A stretch of DNA of 64,000 bases from Apricaphanius iberus (taxonomy: Eukaryota > Chordata > Actinopteri > Cyprinodontiformes > Aphaniidae): contig JAPXFQ010002422.1 of the NCBI GenBank assembly GCA_028564705.1, positions 1,364,001-1,428,000 of the forward strand, in the 5' to 3' direction. The position numbers and the translations under genes were made by a program. Within the stretch, counting starts at the first letter, position 1. Every line of letters begins with the position of its first letter. The notes beneath the pieces were generated by a model, which did not search any database, was not told the DNA's origin, and saw only the letters and a list, made by a program, of their open reading frames with translations. Shown one piece after another: positions 12,182-25,745 of the stretch.

Positions 12182-15100
12182 CATGCGTACTTTTGACTTG
12201 TTCATTTTGGCCCACATGGTAAAAACATCTGGAAACCTGCAATCCATATTTATAGTTAATGAGGGACAGATAGGTATCAAAACTGGGGCTGATATCGATT
12301 TTTGATATTAATTGAGACACATAACTGATACTTACCAAATATTACTTATATCCTCTTAGTTTTATGTATCATATCAATAACAATATGTTAAATAGTGACT
12401 ATGATTGGCCAATACCGACATTACACCTTATTACATTTTTTTATTGAATAACGAAAATAAATTCACTTTTTTCATATTTTTTATGTTATGAAGATGCTCC
12501 TTTAACTCTACACTTTGTCCTTCAGACATCAGACGTCCTTCATGTTTGCCATTCATTGCTGCCCAGTTGTGCTTCCTGCTGTTCTGCAGACAGAAAAGTT
12601 GTGAGTTTTGGACCTTCCTGGGTGATTTTTTATTTTTTTCATTCCTTCCAACTGACACACCTAAAATAGACTTGTAGGAATGATGAATGCGTATTGAGTG
12701 TCGTGGATGATATATAATCAATCCAGGCATGAGAAAATGATGACGAGTGGCTGTTTTCATTATAGCACCTGTATTTCTTTTATGAAACGTGCTGTAAAGA
12801 CCTATAAATCACCTTATAATTTATCTTTCGGGTTTTCAGTTTAATTCAGTTTCACTGCTCCATATTTCAACTCACATGGACTTTAATCACCTGTACCTTA
12901 TGATGTCTTTTTTTTGTCACTTTCAGCACGAGAATAGATTTCATTTGAACATATTGATTTTTAAAGGAGCTTTGATTTAACAAAGACTTGTGTGGATTCA
13001 CAACAGTCAGGAGCAATAAAGTAAATACAGTGTCCCCAAATCTGTTTTTACAAACAGCGAACACAGATTCTGGTAAAAGTGACTGCATTAAATCAACATC
13101 ATTTGATGAAAATTCCTTTAGGGTTGCACATTAATCATGTATGGTGAAGCCCTCTTAGTTAGTGTCAATTGTGGATAAAGAGTTTGGTCACATATCTTTG
13201 CAAGAGTCAGGTAGGTTGTACAACCGAGGATTAAATCTCTAAAGGGGGTTGAAGTGCAAAAACGGATCACATTTCCACGCACAGTATTCATGAGTTCGAT
13301 TGGTATTCAGTGTGAGGAGAAGCTGTAGTCATTACTAACATGAACGACAGCTATATAGCCTGACTCTAATTGGAATTCAAGGTTTCACTCTCTGATAATA
13401 GCCATACGAAAAGCAGTAGAGTTCAAAACACACCCTAGACTGTCCCAAAGGAATCATTTAAGCCATAAATCAAACATCCATCTGGGGTTCACCTTGAAGC
13501 TCCATGGGCCTGTCTTTGCCACTTAGTCAGAAATTGTGTTAAATGCTCGTTCCTATTTTTGTATCCTATCTAAACGCAGGATGTACTGTAGGGGCTCAGC
13601 GACGTATTGTGTAACAATAAAATATACAGGGTTCAGCTTTGTGATGAATGAGGGCGGGTTTAAAAGCTACAAGGCAGTTTCATCTCAGGAAATAAATTCT
13701 ATGTGATCAGTTGCTCCAACAAGGCTTTTCAAGTACCGCTGACAACACCAAGAAAATCTATCAAACATAACAGAAGATTTGACCAGGTTCTCCAGAATAT
13801 GGTGCTGAAAGGAAGATAAACACATAGAAATACAGTTTTTTATAGCCTTCAACCCTTTTGTATAGATGTCATTTATGCTTTTGAACAGTTCTTTTTCCAA
13901 GTGCCACAACGTTAAAAATTACACTCCCAGATTGAAATGTATACATTCACCACGTCAAGTTTGAATACATACACTTTTTCAAGGCCTCAACAAGCTTTTG
14001 TTATCTGTTTGCCAGGTTATTTGAGTTAACTCTATGTTAAGAAAAGTACTCAAAGATTCGTAAGAAAAGTAATTTAATGTCTGTAAATTTCATCTCACTT
14101 AAAGTTTGGGAGCATTCTAAATAATTAATGTCAACTGGCTTTGTCAATTTAAAATTAAATTAGATTTGTCGTGTTTGAACATAAAAGTGTAATCTTGAAG
14201 GAATATGGCTCATCCATCTGGATTACTGCAATATTCAGCTAAGGCACACAGGAGCAGGCACTTTTTTGGTTGATAACTTCCTTAGTTTAGGTTGATGAAA
14301 GTAGTTTCATTGTTTGCAATCACCTCAAAGCTTCGGAGTTAGTCTTGAAAATCTTTCTGTTAATTCCAGGTTGACATTTTGGATTAGATGGTTCAAACTT
14401 TGATTTATTTGGGTGTTCCAATACGTCACTGATCAACAGCAAAACTTGTTGTTGCAAAGGAGAGTAACTTCTGGTACAGACCTGCTCTCATCTCTGTAAA
14501 AAATGTATGAACTGTGTTTAAAAGCATCTGGAAAGAAAGCCAAGTTAAATTAGGTTTATTGCTCTGCAGCTTGCTAACATGTATTTATCCAAACAACAGT
14601 GGGTGATGTGTATGTATTTGCGCTTGTACTTGATGTGTGTTTTTTATTTATTTATTGAAGTTACATCTGGTATTATCAGTCCAATTCTAGAAGACCAGCT
14701 CAAATGCATAATTAGAAAGTCAAAAATGAATATCACATTCATACTGATGTCAAGTTTCTGTTTATGTAAACTGACAGAAAAAAAGCAATTTAATTATTTA
14801 TTTCTAATAAATATTAAACAATTCCGTGCTGTTTTTTTCTATTTCAGTGGTTAAAAAATTAGATTATATTAAAAGGTTTTGTCACAGAAAAATTGGCTTT
14901 TGGTCCGCTTTAGCCAATATTTTCTGCTCTTATGATACCATCGAGAGAGACACCACTGATGGTATTCCACCTATTCCAACCAAATGTGCTGCATCCAAAT
15001 AGAACATACCCTCAGGTTTTAACACCTATGCTGCATAGACAAGCAGAAGCCAGATTAGAATTTCATTCATAAATATTGCTTTGCACACTAAATCTGAAGC

Positions 15101-16198
15101 TTCTCCACTTGTTTTCAGCATTATAGGACACCCTCCCTCATATGAATGAAAGGCTGATCTTCCTTAAGTGGAACAAGGTGCCATAATCAGCTTTGGGTTC
15201 TGCTGGGTGTCACTGAGGAAAATATGGTTTCCAGGGCTTTTGTGTGGTCAGTATCCCATTCAGTATGAGTGATGGCAGCTGTAAGGGTGCCTCCGGCAAT
15301 AGTGACTTCAACTATGGCTGCTTGGTCTCATGTACAGCTCCAGCGGGGCTGCATGGCACTGCAGCGAGCATGAATGACTTTAGCTGAGGTAAGCACGTTT
15401 TGTCGCTGAAGAACGACGCTGAAAGCTTTGAAAGAGTGAGTACGACTCTGGCTACAGTGATGGTAGATTGTGGAAAACTTCAGGTTCGGGGTTCATCTGG
15501 CCCTCTTGGATCGTCCTTGCCTTAATCCGACCAATGAAAGCATGACTGATCTGTGATGGTATAATTCTGGAGGCGCTGCGCTGCTGTATAGAGTGACAGA
15601 GAGGGAAGAGCGATTCCGGTGTTGAAGGCAGCTTTGACTGCTGGTGCAGCAAGTTATCACTCTGGTGGAAACTGCTGGTTGGGCAGGAAGGGGTTGTAAC
15701 GAACACAACAAGAAGTGTAACTGACTGCAGCTGTGATGAGCAACACTCATCGCTGCATTGTTCATGCTACTTGTTACAACCCCAACTGGGGTGTGAGGCC
15801 CATGAGCACTCCAGCATCTTGGACAGACGCTGCTGAGCGTGATTGTGCTTCAGAATGTAGCCAGCATTCAGAATTCCAAAGTCTTTGTTTTTTTGATGCA
15901 ATTGGATGGAAATATAAACAAGCTGGAACAGCATTATTCAAATAATACCATTCAAGGATGTAAAATCATGATTACATACATATCAGAATGTACGTCTTCA
16001 GTGTGTGGAGAGCTGGTTCAGACAGTAATGTAACACGAGCCTGAGGAAAAAGACCACTGTTTACTGGTATGTACACACACATGCAAAACGATTTGTGAGC
16101 AGAAGTAAAACATGAAACAGAATGATGGCAGAAGCACGAGGACACAGCGTAGTGGCAAGAACAGAAGGATCAGACACGGACTGAGGAAGCCAAGATGG
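12182..16198. other. noncoding stretch, nothing firmly recognised
   Basis: 12250-12420 contains GATATCGATTTTTGATA and CCAATACCGACAT words reminiscent of the ACCGATAC hAT MITEs at 16.2 and 47.8 kb, but no ends are visible. 15280-15850 is less AT-rich, with overlapping short frames on both strands that resemble nothing I know. Confidence 0.4.
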
Positions 16199-16206
16199 AT
16201 TTAAAC

Positions 16207-16548
16207 TAGCACCGATACCGATACTGGTATCAACCCCGATACTGTCTAATGTACTCTTATCTGTACCATTTAGAGATAACTGATACCATGAACATATACT
16301 TAAAATGTGGAAACTTTAAAATAATTTCACAGAAAATGTTATTATTCAACTTGAAATCATTTTTATTAATATTTCATTTTTTCAAATCTAATTCAGCATA
16401 ATTTGCTGTAACGAGCCGAGAAGAAAATAAAGCCTGGCTTACAATTAACTGCTATTTCTTTGGGTGGTAGAAGGCATTGGTACTCAGCAAACTGATCCAA
16501 GTATCGGTATCACAACGGTTTGAAAAAAGTGATGTTGTTCCATCCCTA
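16207..16548. mobile_element. hAT-type MITE, ACCGATAC family (copy 1)
   Basis: The left end TAGCACCGATACCGATAC and the right end GTGATGTTGTTCCATCCCTA form degraded inverted repeats. 8-bp direct repeats ATTTAAAC (16199-16206) and ATTTAATC (16549-16556) match at 7 of 8 positions. The interior shares blocks with the copy at 47820-48138 (AACTTGAAATCATTTTTATT, GAGAAGAAAATAAAGCCTG). Noncoding. Confidence 0.8.
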
Positions 16549-17084
16549 ATTTAATCTAGGTAGGGTAATTCCTAGAAGCCTAGACATATTAGTAAATGAG
16601 ATACATCTGGGGTTAGCGGGGAGCTAAGACACTGAGGAAAAGGTAATTAAAGTAACAGAGGGAGGTAAAGTAAATACAAGGAATCTACAAACAAACGAGG
16701 GCAATAAATGCCAAACCAAAATGCACACAAAACAGAAACACAACTTTGAATAGAAAGCCCAACACAAAGGAATGAACGTATATACTGTAGCATGACCTAA
16801 ATGTCAACGACCCGGGAATTAAATGAATATGGAAAGCAAAAAGTGATTATGCTAAACCAAAGCCCATAAGATCATGACATCAGGCTGCCATAAATACTTT
16901 GGACAAATTATGAACATGGTCACATGTAGCACATGATATGATATTAATAACCCTTAAATAAATACAAAAATTACACTATAATAGCACAACCTGTTCTCAT
17001 GCTATGCAGCCACTCTCTCTGTCCTAATGAAGATCCCCTCACCTCTGCATGGCAAAAATTGGAGTGGCTTTAACAGCGATGACG

Positions 17085-18478
17085 TGCAAGGTAACAAACT
17101 AATCTAATTACTTTTACTATAGTTGCAACGCTATTACCGTTACTGGAGATGTAAAATGGCACGTTATTACAGTGTGGCTGAATGATGTGCAGCAGAGTCA
17201 GGCTTTCTGACAGCCACACTTCAGCTGCAGGGAGAGAGAGCAGGTGTCAGTGATGATTGCGGGGTGAGCAGAGACCCTTAGTGCCCTCACTGTCTCACTG
17301 CGTGCTGCAAAGACAGCGGTGAACTTAGTTTTAAGTTGGATATTCCATGGACATTAGTTTCCTAAAAGCTGAGACTCCCTCTAACGTTTCACCGCTAATT
17401 TCCACTGCCACCGCTCCGCTGTGCACTCTGCAGCCGTCGCCCCAGAACTAAGCTGAGCCTCCAAAGGCTCCCTCCTGAAGGCGGTGGTTTTGGTTATGAT
17501 TTGCTTTTCGGTAACTCTCCATGTATCCCAGAAAATACCTGTGAGATATACTAACAAAGCAACCCCAAAATACCGCTAAATTGGTGCTTGACACCAAAGG
17601 AACATTACACAACTATTTATTTAAAAAAAAATTAACATATGTAATATTTCTTATTAATATATTACTGTAGATTAGATTTTTTATCATTATCTTCCAATTC
17701 ATGTGACCTGGTGACACCAATTGAGTCTTAAAATCACATTTTCCATTTTTAGCAAACTCAGGATTGTAGGATTGAGGCGCATAAATGGAAGCAGCGTCAA
17801 TGACACCTGACGGCGGTGATGAAGGCGGAAGTGACACGGCAAAACATGTTAGCAACAGGTAAACACATATCGTCCTACAATCCTGCATTTACTAAGAATG
17901 GAAAATGTGATGATAATCGAACACTCAAAAAAGAATATACCAAAAAGTGAGTCTTAAAATGTCTTACTACAGCCAATTACATAGTGTTCTACTTAATGTG
18001 CAATATTACGGATGCATAGATTTGAAAAACTTAATAGGAAGATTTTCCTTTGTTTGTGTGTCTTAGTTTTGCACTTTAATGAATACTACTAATAATAAAG
18101 TATGTGATTATGTATGACCAATATTTACTTCTTGTTTATATTATTTTATTTGTCGGCATACAGCTTGTCTTATTGGGTGAAGTTCAAATACCAGATGTTC
18201 TAAAATACTGTATATGGTGTTTTTTTAAATTTGTCATTCAGTTCTAAAAATATTTCATGTTACAGATATTATAAAACATTATTTTATTACACTAGATATT
18301 ATACAAGGTAACTTATTATTGTACGTTATAGAACATACAAATAATGCCACTAGTTACCTTGCTAAGTAACTGGTTAGTTTTACAGTGTAGTAACTGAGTT
18401 ACTAAGTCAATTACTTTTTGGAAAAAGTTATGTGTAACTATGAGTAATTACTTCTTTAATGTAAGATGCCCAACACTA
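17085..18478. mobile_element. degenerate hAT-type non-autonomous element
   Basis: Left portion: repeated TAACAAACTAATCTAATTAC-like words, then AACGCTATTACCGTTACTGG. Right portion: runs of GTAACT/GAGTTACT words ending in GATGCCCAACACTA. This is the layout of a common teleost hAT MITE whose termini read CAGTGTTGGG. The extreme left terminus is not visible, so the start is approximate and no TSD can be assigned. It carries the 213-bp insertion at 17735-17947. Confidence 0.6.
17735..17947. mobile_element. 213-bp unidentified insertion with large hairpin
   Basis: A 13-bp direct repeat TGAGTCTTAAAAT lies at 17722-17734 and 17948-17960. Between them, two 38-bp arms (17734-17771 and 17873-17910, about five mismatches) face each other across a 101-bp loop. 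The right end is A-rich (AAAAAAGAATATACCAAAAA). The repeat length and A-rich end would fit a retroposon; the hairpin would fit a foldback MITE. I do not recognise the family. Confidence 0.5.
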
Positions 18479-20098
18479 CTTATAAGTGACATGCCCACTT
18501 TACAAACATCACAGTTATCATGGTAGCGCTGTGGTATTAATCGAAATTTATTGTTCAATTTGAGATTTTGGCTCAACAAAATCACTAAAAAACATCAAAT
18601 TTAAATGAAGATTTACTTTCTTAAACTTTCTCTTTTTACGCTTTGGATGATGCTCTGATTCTGAAGTGAAGCCATATCCTCAGCAGTCAGACAGGAGAAA
18701 AGTGACAGAAAAACAGCGGGAGCATCACCTGGTGCGTTGGAACTGATGCATAATCAGTGAAAAAAAGAAATAAAAAACATCCAGTAAAAGATGGAAACAT
18801 GTTATACCTAGACTAATTAGACTTGAAATGAGCAAAACTGCAAAAGTACAAAATGGCAAAGAGGAGAAATGACGGCCACATGCAGCCTTTGCAGATCGGA
18901 GAACAAAGAAAGCAGCCTGTTTATCTATGTGGGAATACTTTAGATTTAAAGACACAGAGGCAAATCAAAAGCACCTATTATACAAGTTTAGCTATTTGTG
19001 GTGTCTGCATCTCAAGGCAATGCAAATTTCCATGACCACCTGAGTTAAAAAAGATCAGTTTTTTGTAGGAAAATTTAGGAAAAAAAGGCAGAGGGAAAAA
19101 ATTTGGTGTTAACCAATTCTTCTTTAAATGCATTGTTTTGCCCAAACCCAACAAAGACAGTTAATGATTTCAACATTTGTGAAAACAATCATGATTAGAA
19201 CTGCATAAAATGTATTTATATAAATTGCGGATGCATCTGATTCATAAGAACAAAGAGGCTATGACTAGAGGTTTGAGGGGGGAAGTGTTGCACCTTTTAT
19301 ATTCTACCTTTTGTGTTTTAAAAACCAAACATACACGCTCTGTTCTGTTCAACCATATAACTTTTATCTTTCCTTTTTAAGTTTTTCTTCAGCTTTTGGA
19401 TTGCGGCCCTAAAGACGCCCCAAGGAAACACTCCATCCCACTCAGACAATGTTGCTTCTCTCTGTCTGCTTACTCTCTCCTTTTGGGAGTTGTAGTAACA
19501 TTATTAGAAAGAGAAATTGTTTCACTCTTGCCAGAAGAAGCTCTCATTTTATTAACTGTAAAGTCCAAAGCTTCCATAAAGAACAGCGAGTCGGCTTCCA
19601 GGCATTATTTTGCTTATCTTAAGTTTAAGTTCTATTAACGCATTTAATCAAAACTGTAATTTTTTTCTTCTCTTAAACCAGTAAACATCAGATTCTAGCC
19701 GAATTCCTGTGGAGCTCCGATTCAGTTTGCTTTCAGTCCTTTTCTTTGATATGAGTTCAGGGCCACTAAAACCACTCCACAATAGCTTCCATAGCGCTCA
19801 ATTCAATAAAGCGGCCCAGCTTTTTTATCTCTTTCTTTCCTCATCTATAATTGAAAGCTGGCAAATCTACTTCTGGAAAAAGTTAGCCTATAACTCGATA
19901 CACGACACCAAACACAGACCGCAGGATCACCTCAGTTCACTTGTGTAAGAGCCTCATAGCCAGAAACATTGAGCAGGCATTTGAAGAGCCAAACAGAAAA
20001 AAAAGCTAAAAAAATAATTATCTGAGTTGTCTTTTTTCATCATAGTAAAGTTTTAATGTCATCCTTGCCCTGATATTTATACGGCTAATACATAAACA

Positions 20099-20103
<5 letters not shown>
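18479..20103. other. noncoding stretch, nothing recognised
   Basis: Short frames at 19396-19638 and 19709-19948 carry no motif. No repeat ends or RNA genes are visible. Confidence 0.4.

Positions 20104-20133
<30 letters not shown>
20104..20133. repeat. AT dinucleotide microsatellite
   Basis: Uninterrupted alternating A and T for about 30 bp. Confidence 0.95.
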
Positions 20134-20136
<3 letters not shown>

Positions 20137-20639
20137 TGGGATATATGAGCAAACCTAATATTGATTAAATTGGATTTTTCTGACCAGGCCTAATATTTGA
20201 AAATAAAATTTTAAATAGCCAAGTTGGCTAAATGTCCAATTTGGGCTGAGTGAAGCATCACCAATGGCTCTTTGATTGGAATTATTAATTACAGATAAAC
20301 AAGTAAAATCAGTGACAGGAGCATACCTGGTAAAAGTAAACGCAACATAGAACTGTCTATGGGAAAACTAAGCAATCGTGGGTTTTAGACAAAAAAGAAA
20401 GCAGGTTTATATTTTCTGATTGAATGTGTTAAAGCAAATGGCAGACATATAACAGAACCAAAATATGTGATGTCTGAATACATTTCTAAAGCAAAACGAA
20501 GTTTTTCAGTACATTCAATAACAATACCATTGAAATAATTATGATTAATTAACAATAATAATTAATATTAATTACAATATTAATTAACAATATTTCCAGG
20601 ATATTGGTAGGGCGGACACACCCTAATACATGGAGGCTG

Positions 20640-20745
20640 TTAATGCTCGATGCAGCTTACCGGGGTTCGATTCCTGACCTTTGATCCCTGTCTTTCCCCT
20701 CCCTTCACTCATTGTCCATTCCCTCTAGGATAGTCTGATCATCCT
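20640..20745 (+). mobile_element. SINE fragment, second tRNA-derived family
   Basis: GCTTACCGGGGTTCGATTCC contains a B-box. It is followed by TCTTTCCCCTCCCTTCACTC, a pyrimidine-rich body typical of another teleost SINE family. The A-box side is decayed. Limits are approximate. Confidence 0.45.
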
Positions 20746-21041
20746 TGAAAAAAAGCTTTTTAAAGATACAAAATACTGTACAGGTGGACACATGTAAAAA
20801 AATGATTTAAATGCTGTAATTTTAAGGATATAAATATATTTTTTATCAAAACAATTTGAGCGTGCAATTTTATTTTAGAGTAAATGGAAACTTATTCAAA
20901 CTGACTGACCTTTTATATTTTTTTTGTCATCTTTTGAGAGAGATCCATCCTTTCCTGTCAGAAATAATGTTCCTGGTTCAATGAAAACAATTTGAAATCT
21001 AAATCTGCTGGGGGTATGAATAGTTTTGATCTTAACCATCA

Positions 21042-21160
21042 TCATAGCCATCCATTATCTAATGCCGGAAAGGTAGTGGGGTGGGGGTGTCTGGTACCTA
21101 TCTCCAGCGGTCATTGGACAAGAGGTGGGGTTGCACTCGCAGGGCAACATGAGCCCCCTT
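21042..21160 (-). mobile_element. decayed SINE 3' fragment
   Basis: In minus orientation the segment aligns by eye to the SINE tail seen at 53310 and 61212: a CCATCCATTATCTAA tail, GGTACCTATCTCCAGCGGTC, then GACAAGAGGTGGGGTTGCAC. It is heavily mutated and has no TSD. Confidence 0.6.
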
Positions 21161-21623
21161 AAAAAAGGCCATGAAAAACGCTAATGTTCTGGACTTTGTC
21201 TTTTTTACTCTTGAGTCTGATAGCAAAAATGTGGACTGTGTGTGGATACCTTTTACTAGTATGTTACTGCCTGGCGTCTTACTAACAAGAGCAGGCCTGT
21301 CGCGGTAGGGAGTTTGCGTTCAGAATGTCAGGTAAAGTTGTAGACAAGGGGGTGGGGGTGTCCACGGAAAGCTGTGAGTGCACACATTGATGATATCACA
21401 TATATCAAGGGCTGCTTAACACTACTTTCGTTCCGTTTCTATGTTCCGTTCGGCCTCGTCTCTTAAGCGTATGTGCGGAGAATTGCACACAAATGATGAG
21501 TGTTGTGAGGAGTTCTGCTGTTTCATCCACCCTCTATGCAACAATGTCTTTGTTTGAGGAATTGACATATGTACGCCCACCGCATTGTTTATGTCGTATC
21601 CGGATACAACCCGCCAAGACGGT

Positions 21624-22301
21624 GGCTGTGTTTCCATTACAAATATGTGCAAAACTTTGTCGATATTGTCTAAGTAAAAACACAATTTCGCAAATGCGGT
21701 GTTTACATTACTCAGTTTCGTTCACAAATTTTCACATGATAAGTCGTTAAGATCCGGCAACGGATCTGAACCTTTACAGCAGATACATTCATACTGCAGG
21801 CATGGCACTATCGCTCATTATCAGCAATCAGAGGAAGACGTAGACGGCTTGTAGAGGCATTGGAGCAACAAGCTGCTTTTACATGGGAGCGGTCTTGGTA
21901 AATGCTTGTGTTTCATTGCTGTTTTGAATCTAATATATTAGGTATGCCTTTATCACGAAGCAAATGCAAAAAAAACCCCCAAAAAACTCTGTCTCTTTGT
22001 GAACCCAAACACTATCTTTCTCCCTCCTTCTTTTCCGACGTCATCAATGTCGATGTCTTTTTCACTCGTAGTAACATCCGGTTGTTGTTCACGTGACTCG
22101 TGTGATGCAAAAAAGGTGTTTCCATTAGTGTTTTGCGAAATATATGAATTTCGATACGCTCGAAAAACCACCTCATCCAAGCACAAAAAACGTTTTTATT
22201 GAAAAAGGCGGGGTTTTTTCGAAATTGCCGTATTTTCATTAAGCAAATTGTTTTTCGCAAACTCAATTGGCACAGTTGTCATGGGTAATGGAAACGCAGC
22301 T
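21624..22301. mobile_element. DNA-transposon MITE with GCTGYGTTTCCATTAC ends
   Basis: Left end GGCTGTGTTTCCATTAC (21624-21640) and right end GTAATGGAAACGCAGCT (22285-22301) are inverted repeats with one or two mismatches. The interior is noncoding and has many TTTCGC/GCGAAA words on both strands. The overlapping frames between 21902 and 22266 are not supported as genes. No clear TSD, so the superfamily is unassigned. Confidence 0.7.
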
Positions 22302-23204
22302 AGTCATCAGGGTCCTCTTGTATATTTCTAACAGTCTATAAGCAGCCAAAATACAATGTTCTGCTAAAACACTGTTGTATTTGAAAGGACAACTACGGTT
22401 GAAGTCACTCGGTTAGTTTAGCAGCTGTGTCTAAGCCCCAGAGATTTCATTATCTTTCTCAGAAGAGGAGCGACCTTAGAAGATCTAAAATCAGATGTAG
22501 TTTACATAAAGCCTACAGCAGATGGACAAAAATGAATAAACTTTCACAGCATCAGAACGTACGCGGAAATGGCGAATGTTTTCATGGAGAAAGGTAAGAA
22601 AGCTTGCTAATGGCTAAAGTTAACTGAAAAACAGCTTTCAATACTTGTGTATATGACGTTGTTCCTAGATATGGAGCTTCAACCTCCATCTCCGTAAGCG
22701 TAAGAAAAGGAAGCAGTTTCCTCCTGCACTACCAGGTATACCCAGTGTAGCAGGCTTGCTTTCACCGCTGTGGTGAGTGGTTATTATAAAGACTTTTCTA
22801 GCTTGCTTTCTGTATTGACATAGGTCTCTGAACATACACATCGGTCAAATACGCACGCTGTGAAATCTGTCGGATGTTTATGTAAGTTCTAAAGTATAAA
22901 TTTTGACTTTTATAAAACACATCACCAAGAGGAGTGGAGGATATCACTCAGCTACCGACATAAGATGCCTAGAGGACAGGTACAAAAGCTTATTGTTGCC
23001 TTTGACCCATATTTTGTTGTAATTATTTTTCGTTTAGTATTTTAAAGTTATTAGTACAAAATAGTCCTTATCCTGTAAGATTCATCACTGGACATTATGC
23101 TGGCTGGTTACGGTGACAGAACTGGCATCCAGATGGCTCTTTGTTATTGCAACTACAACCTCAACGCACTAGATGTCGCTCTGGTACGCATGTTCCATAT
23201 TCAA
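22302..23204. other. noncoding stretch; one weak exon-like spot
   Basis: Around 22569-22592 an ATG followed by GAGAAAG and a GTAAGA donor-like site appears, with a TTCCTAG acceptor-like site near 22670. The frames are too short to support a gene. Confidence 0.3.
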
Positions 23205-23332
23205 ACTTTAACCTAAAAGTCATGTTTTTGGACTGTGTAAGGAAGACTGTACCTGGAGGGAAGAGCCCAGACTGGTATTTGAACCCAAAACCTTCTAGCG
23301 GTAAGGCAACAGCGTTACCAACTGCACCACTT
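23205..23332 (-). mobile_element. internal fragment of the SINE
   Basis: Minus-strand blocks match the 28-kb copy in order: CATGTTTTTGGACTGTG, CCTGGAGGGAA, GGTATTTGAACCC (B-box complement), CCTTCTAGCGGTAAGGCAAC, and a degraded head (CAACTGCACCACT). The middle and tail are missing. Confidence 0.65.
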
Positions 23333-23349
23333 TCATGTCTCTTACAACT

Positions 23350-25525
23350 ATTTCTTTCACATTAAGGTTTTTACAGATATTATCACTGATATAATATCTC
23401 CTAGCCATAGTAGAACTGTCTGACCAGTGATTTCAGGCATTAATCTTACATTCACTTACATTCTTACATTCACTCTGCTCCAACGTTGGATATAAGCTGG
23501 GTTTCAGAAAGCTGTCACAATGTTCTGACAGCATTTCACCAAAACCACTTTAAGCCTTATCATTTATTTAAAGGCTATCTGACTCGGTGCAGACGGCTGC
23601 AAAAACGTCAAGAAACTTGGATCTCGCTCCTGCTGAAGATCTCAGCAATGGGGTTTACTGTTGTGGCAGGTTATAACTCCAACTGACTTCCTTACTGTTT
23701 TAATGACTGACAAGACAGACTGAAACACACTTGGGCAAAAAACATCAACTGTAGACCTAACCTATACTTCACAGCTGTTGTTCTCTTCTTTAAGCATGTT
23801 TTTAAAGAATATAGTTTTGTGTTCTGTGCTTCCCCACCTCGGAGACCTTGAGCCTCAGCTAGTAAGAAAAATCACAGTGTTCTTTTATTGTAAGCATCAT
23901 TGGAAGTTTAAAATTCATACCTTCTTTTAAGAGAAAGCCAATATTTATTGGATAACATCCACATAACTCCACAATATTGTGTTTTACAGGAGACAGGAGA
24001 TTCCTCCACCCTCATTTTCCACAACACAGAAATCACAGAAGACTTATACTGTGTTCTAGTAATTTAAATCAGAGTAGGGTTTTTTATTTATTGTGTTTTT
24101 GGTCTTTTGGAGAAGAAACCAATTAAAACCCTCATCTGGGTTTCATTTGCAAGAGGTGTTAGGATTGATGATCAGACAACCACCATTTGCTGGAAACACC
24201 CAAAAAAAGAAGAAAGAAAAGTAGGAGTTGCAAAATAAACACAAGTAGTAGTCAAGAAAAAACTATGCGGAGATACACTCTGCCATATGTTTAGTTCCAT
24301 CTGGAATCAGGAGAGCATTTCTCCCTATTATTCACATATCCGCTATTGAAGGAAACATTTGTTTTGGTAAATTACTTTCAAAGGAGAATTTAGAAGACAT
24401 TTTCTCAGTTTTGCTACCTTGAATAAAATTTGGAAGTTCATATTGAGTGAACTCTGTGACATGTGTTGCAAGGGAACAGCATGGCTCATCGTTGGTTTCT
24501 TCTTTCCTGCACCTGCCTTTGTTCTTAAACCTGTCCTCATTAGCTGCTGTTTTGAAGCTGGGCTCTAACCTCAGCCGTCCCTCTCCACTAGCGCCCGCTC
24601 GCACCTCCTCATTTAGCTCATCAGCTGCTGATATAAACCACTCCATGACTGGAACATGCTATCAGCTAAATGGGTTGTTTCACCCCAGTGTTTTATCAGC
24701 TCTGTCTGTGTGATCCCTGTTCAAGCTGAAGAAAAGACACCAACGGTCCTTGAAGGTTTTCGAGTAAGCCAACGGTTACGGTGATATTTATGTTAGTCTG
24801 GTGTCCTTTTTTTGCAAATATGATCAATAAGCAAGATACGCCTATCCGAATAGACAAGATGGCTGCTGACTGAGGGAAAACATCTGCTACTAATAAGAAA
24901 AAGACTATGAATATTATCAACTTTGTAAATGACATCCCCCTTCTCTGCTATGTCAGCTTCACAGCTAAGCAGACCTCACACATTCACGTCATAAAGACCA
25001 CAATCTGAAAAGCGTTAACCTGCCACCTGCCATCGCGATGAAAGGTGAAGTTTAAGAGTGGTACTTCCCTTGGCAGCATTGTCAACGAGCAAGGGGCTGA
25101 CGAACAAATATGGAAAAGAAAAGCACCGTCAGCTCTCCTACAGAACCTTCACAACTGCAAACCCGACACAATCTGCAAGCCATACATGTGCCAGCAAGTG
25201 GAACTGGGGGTGTGGGGTGTGTGCGTGAGGGGGGCACTGGTGACAACCTTGGAAAGCTCGCAAATTAAACTTGCAAACGAAAAGGGATGTTGATGATGTT
25301 GGCACCTGGAGGGTAGATGTCAAGAGCAAGAGTGTTTATTGTGTTTTCAAATTTGTTATGTCTAATATTTTCTGGGTTTTCATGCAGGGAAACAGCCACC
25401 GTCTTTGCTGAGCAGCACATTTCTGAAGCAAGCTGTCGGAGCTGCACAATAGATGGAATCACAGTCATCATCAGTGTCTGCAATATCACAATCACAAAGG
25501 TATGGATGCATAGCTGATACCATCA
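23350..25525. other. noncoding stretch, nothing recognised
   Basis: Opposed short frames at 24332-24713 overlap each other and match nothing I know. No repeat ends are visible. Confidence 0.4.
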
Positions 25526-25745
25526 ACCCAACTGAGGGTTGGGGGGGTGGGTACGCCCTGGATAGGTCGTCAGTTAACCACACACGTACTCTTACTCATA
25601 TTTAAAATTATGAAGCTTAACAGTCATGCTTTTGGCCAGAGTACTTGGAGTGAAACTCTATGTGCACAGGGAGAACAAGTAAACTCCATGTAGAAAGACC
25701 CGAAGCCGGGATTCAAACACAAAACAGAGTAAGGATGCAGCCCCT
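25526..25745 (-). mobile_element. highly decayed SINE copy
   Basis: Fragments in the right order for a minus-strand SINE: GGGTGGGTACGCCCTGGATA, a CATGCTTTTGGCCAGAG block, CAGGGAGAACAAGTAAACTC, AGAAAGACCCGAAGCCGGGA, then TTCAAACAC. No TSD. Confidence 0.55.

Noticed and set aside
22569..22680. Possible first exon with GTAAGA donor and downstream acceptor
   Set aside because: Only about eight codons, no conserved follow-on exon recognised; donor-like words are common.
24332..24713. Opposed 104- and 88-codon frames
   Set aside because: Overlapping on opposite strands, no recognisable domain, ordinary base composition.
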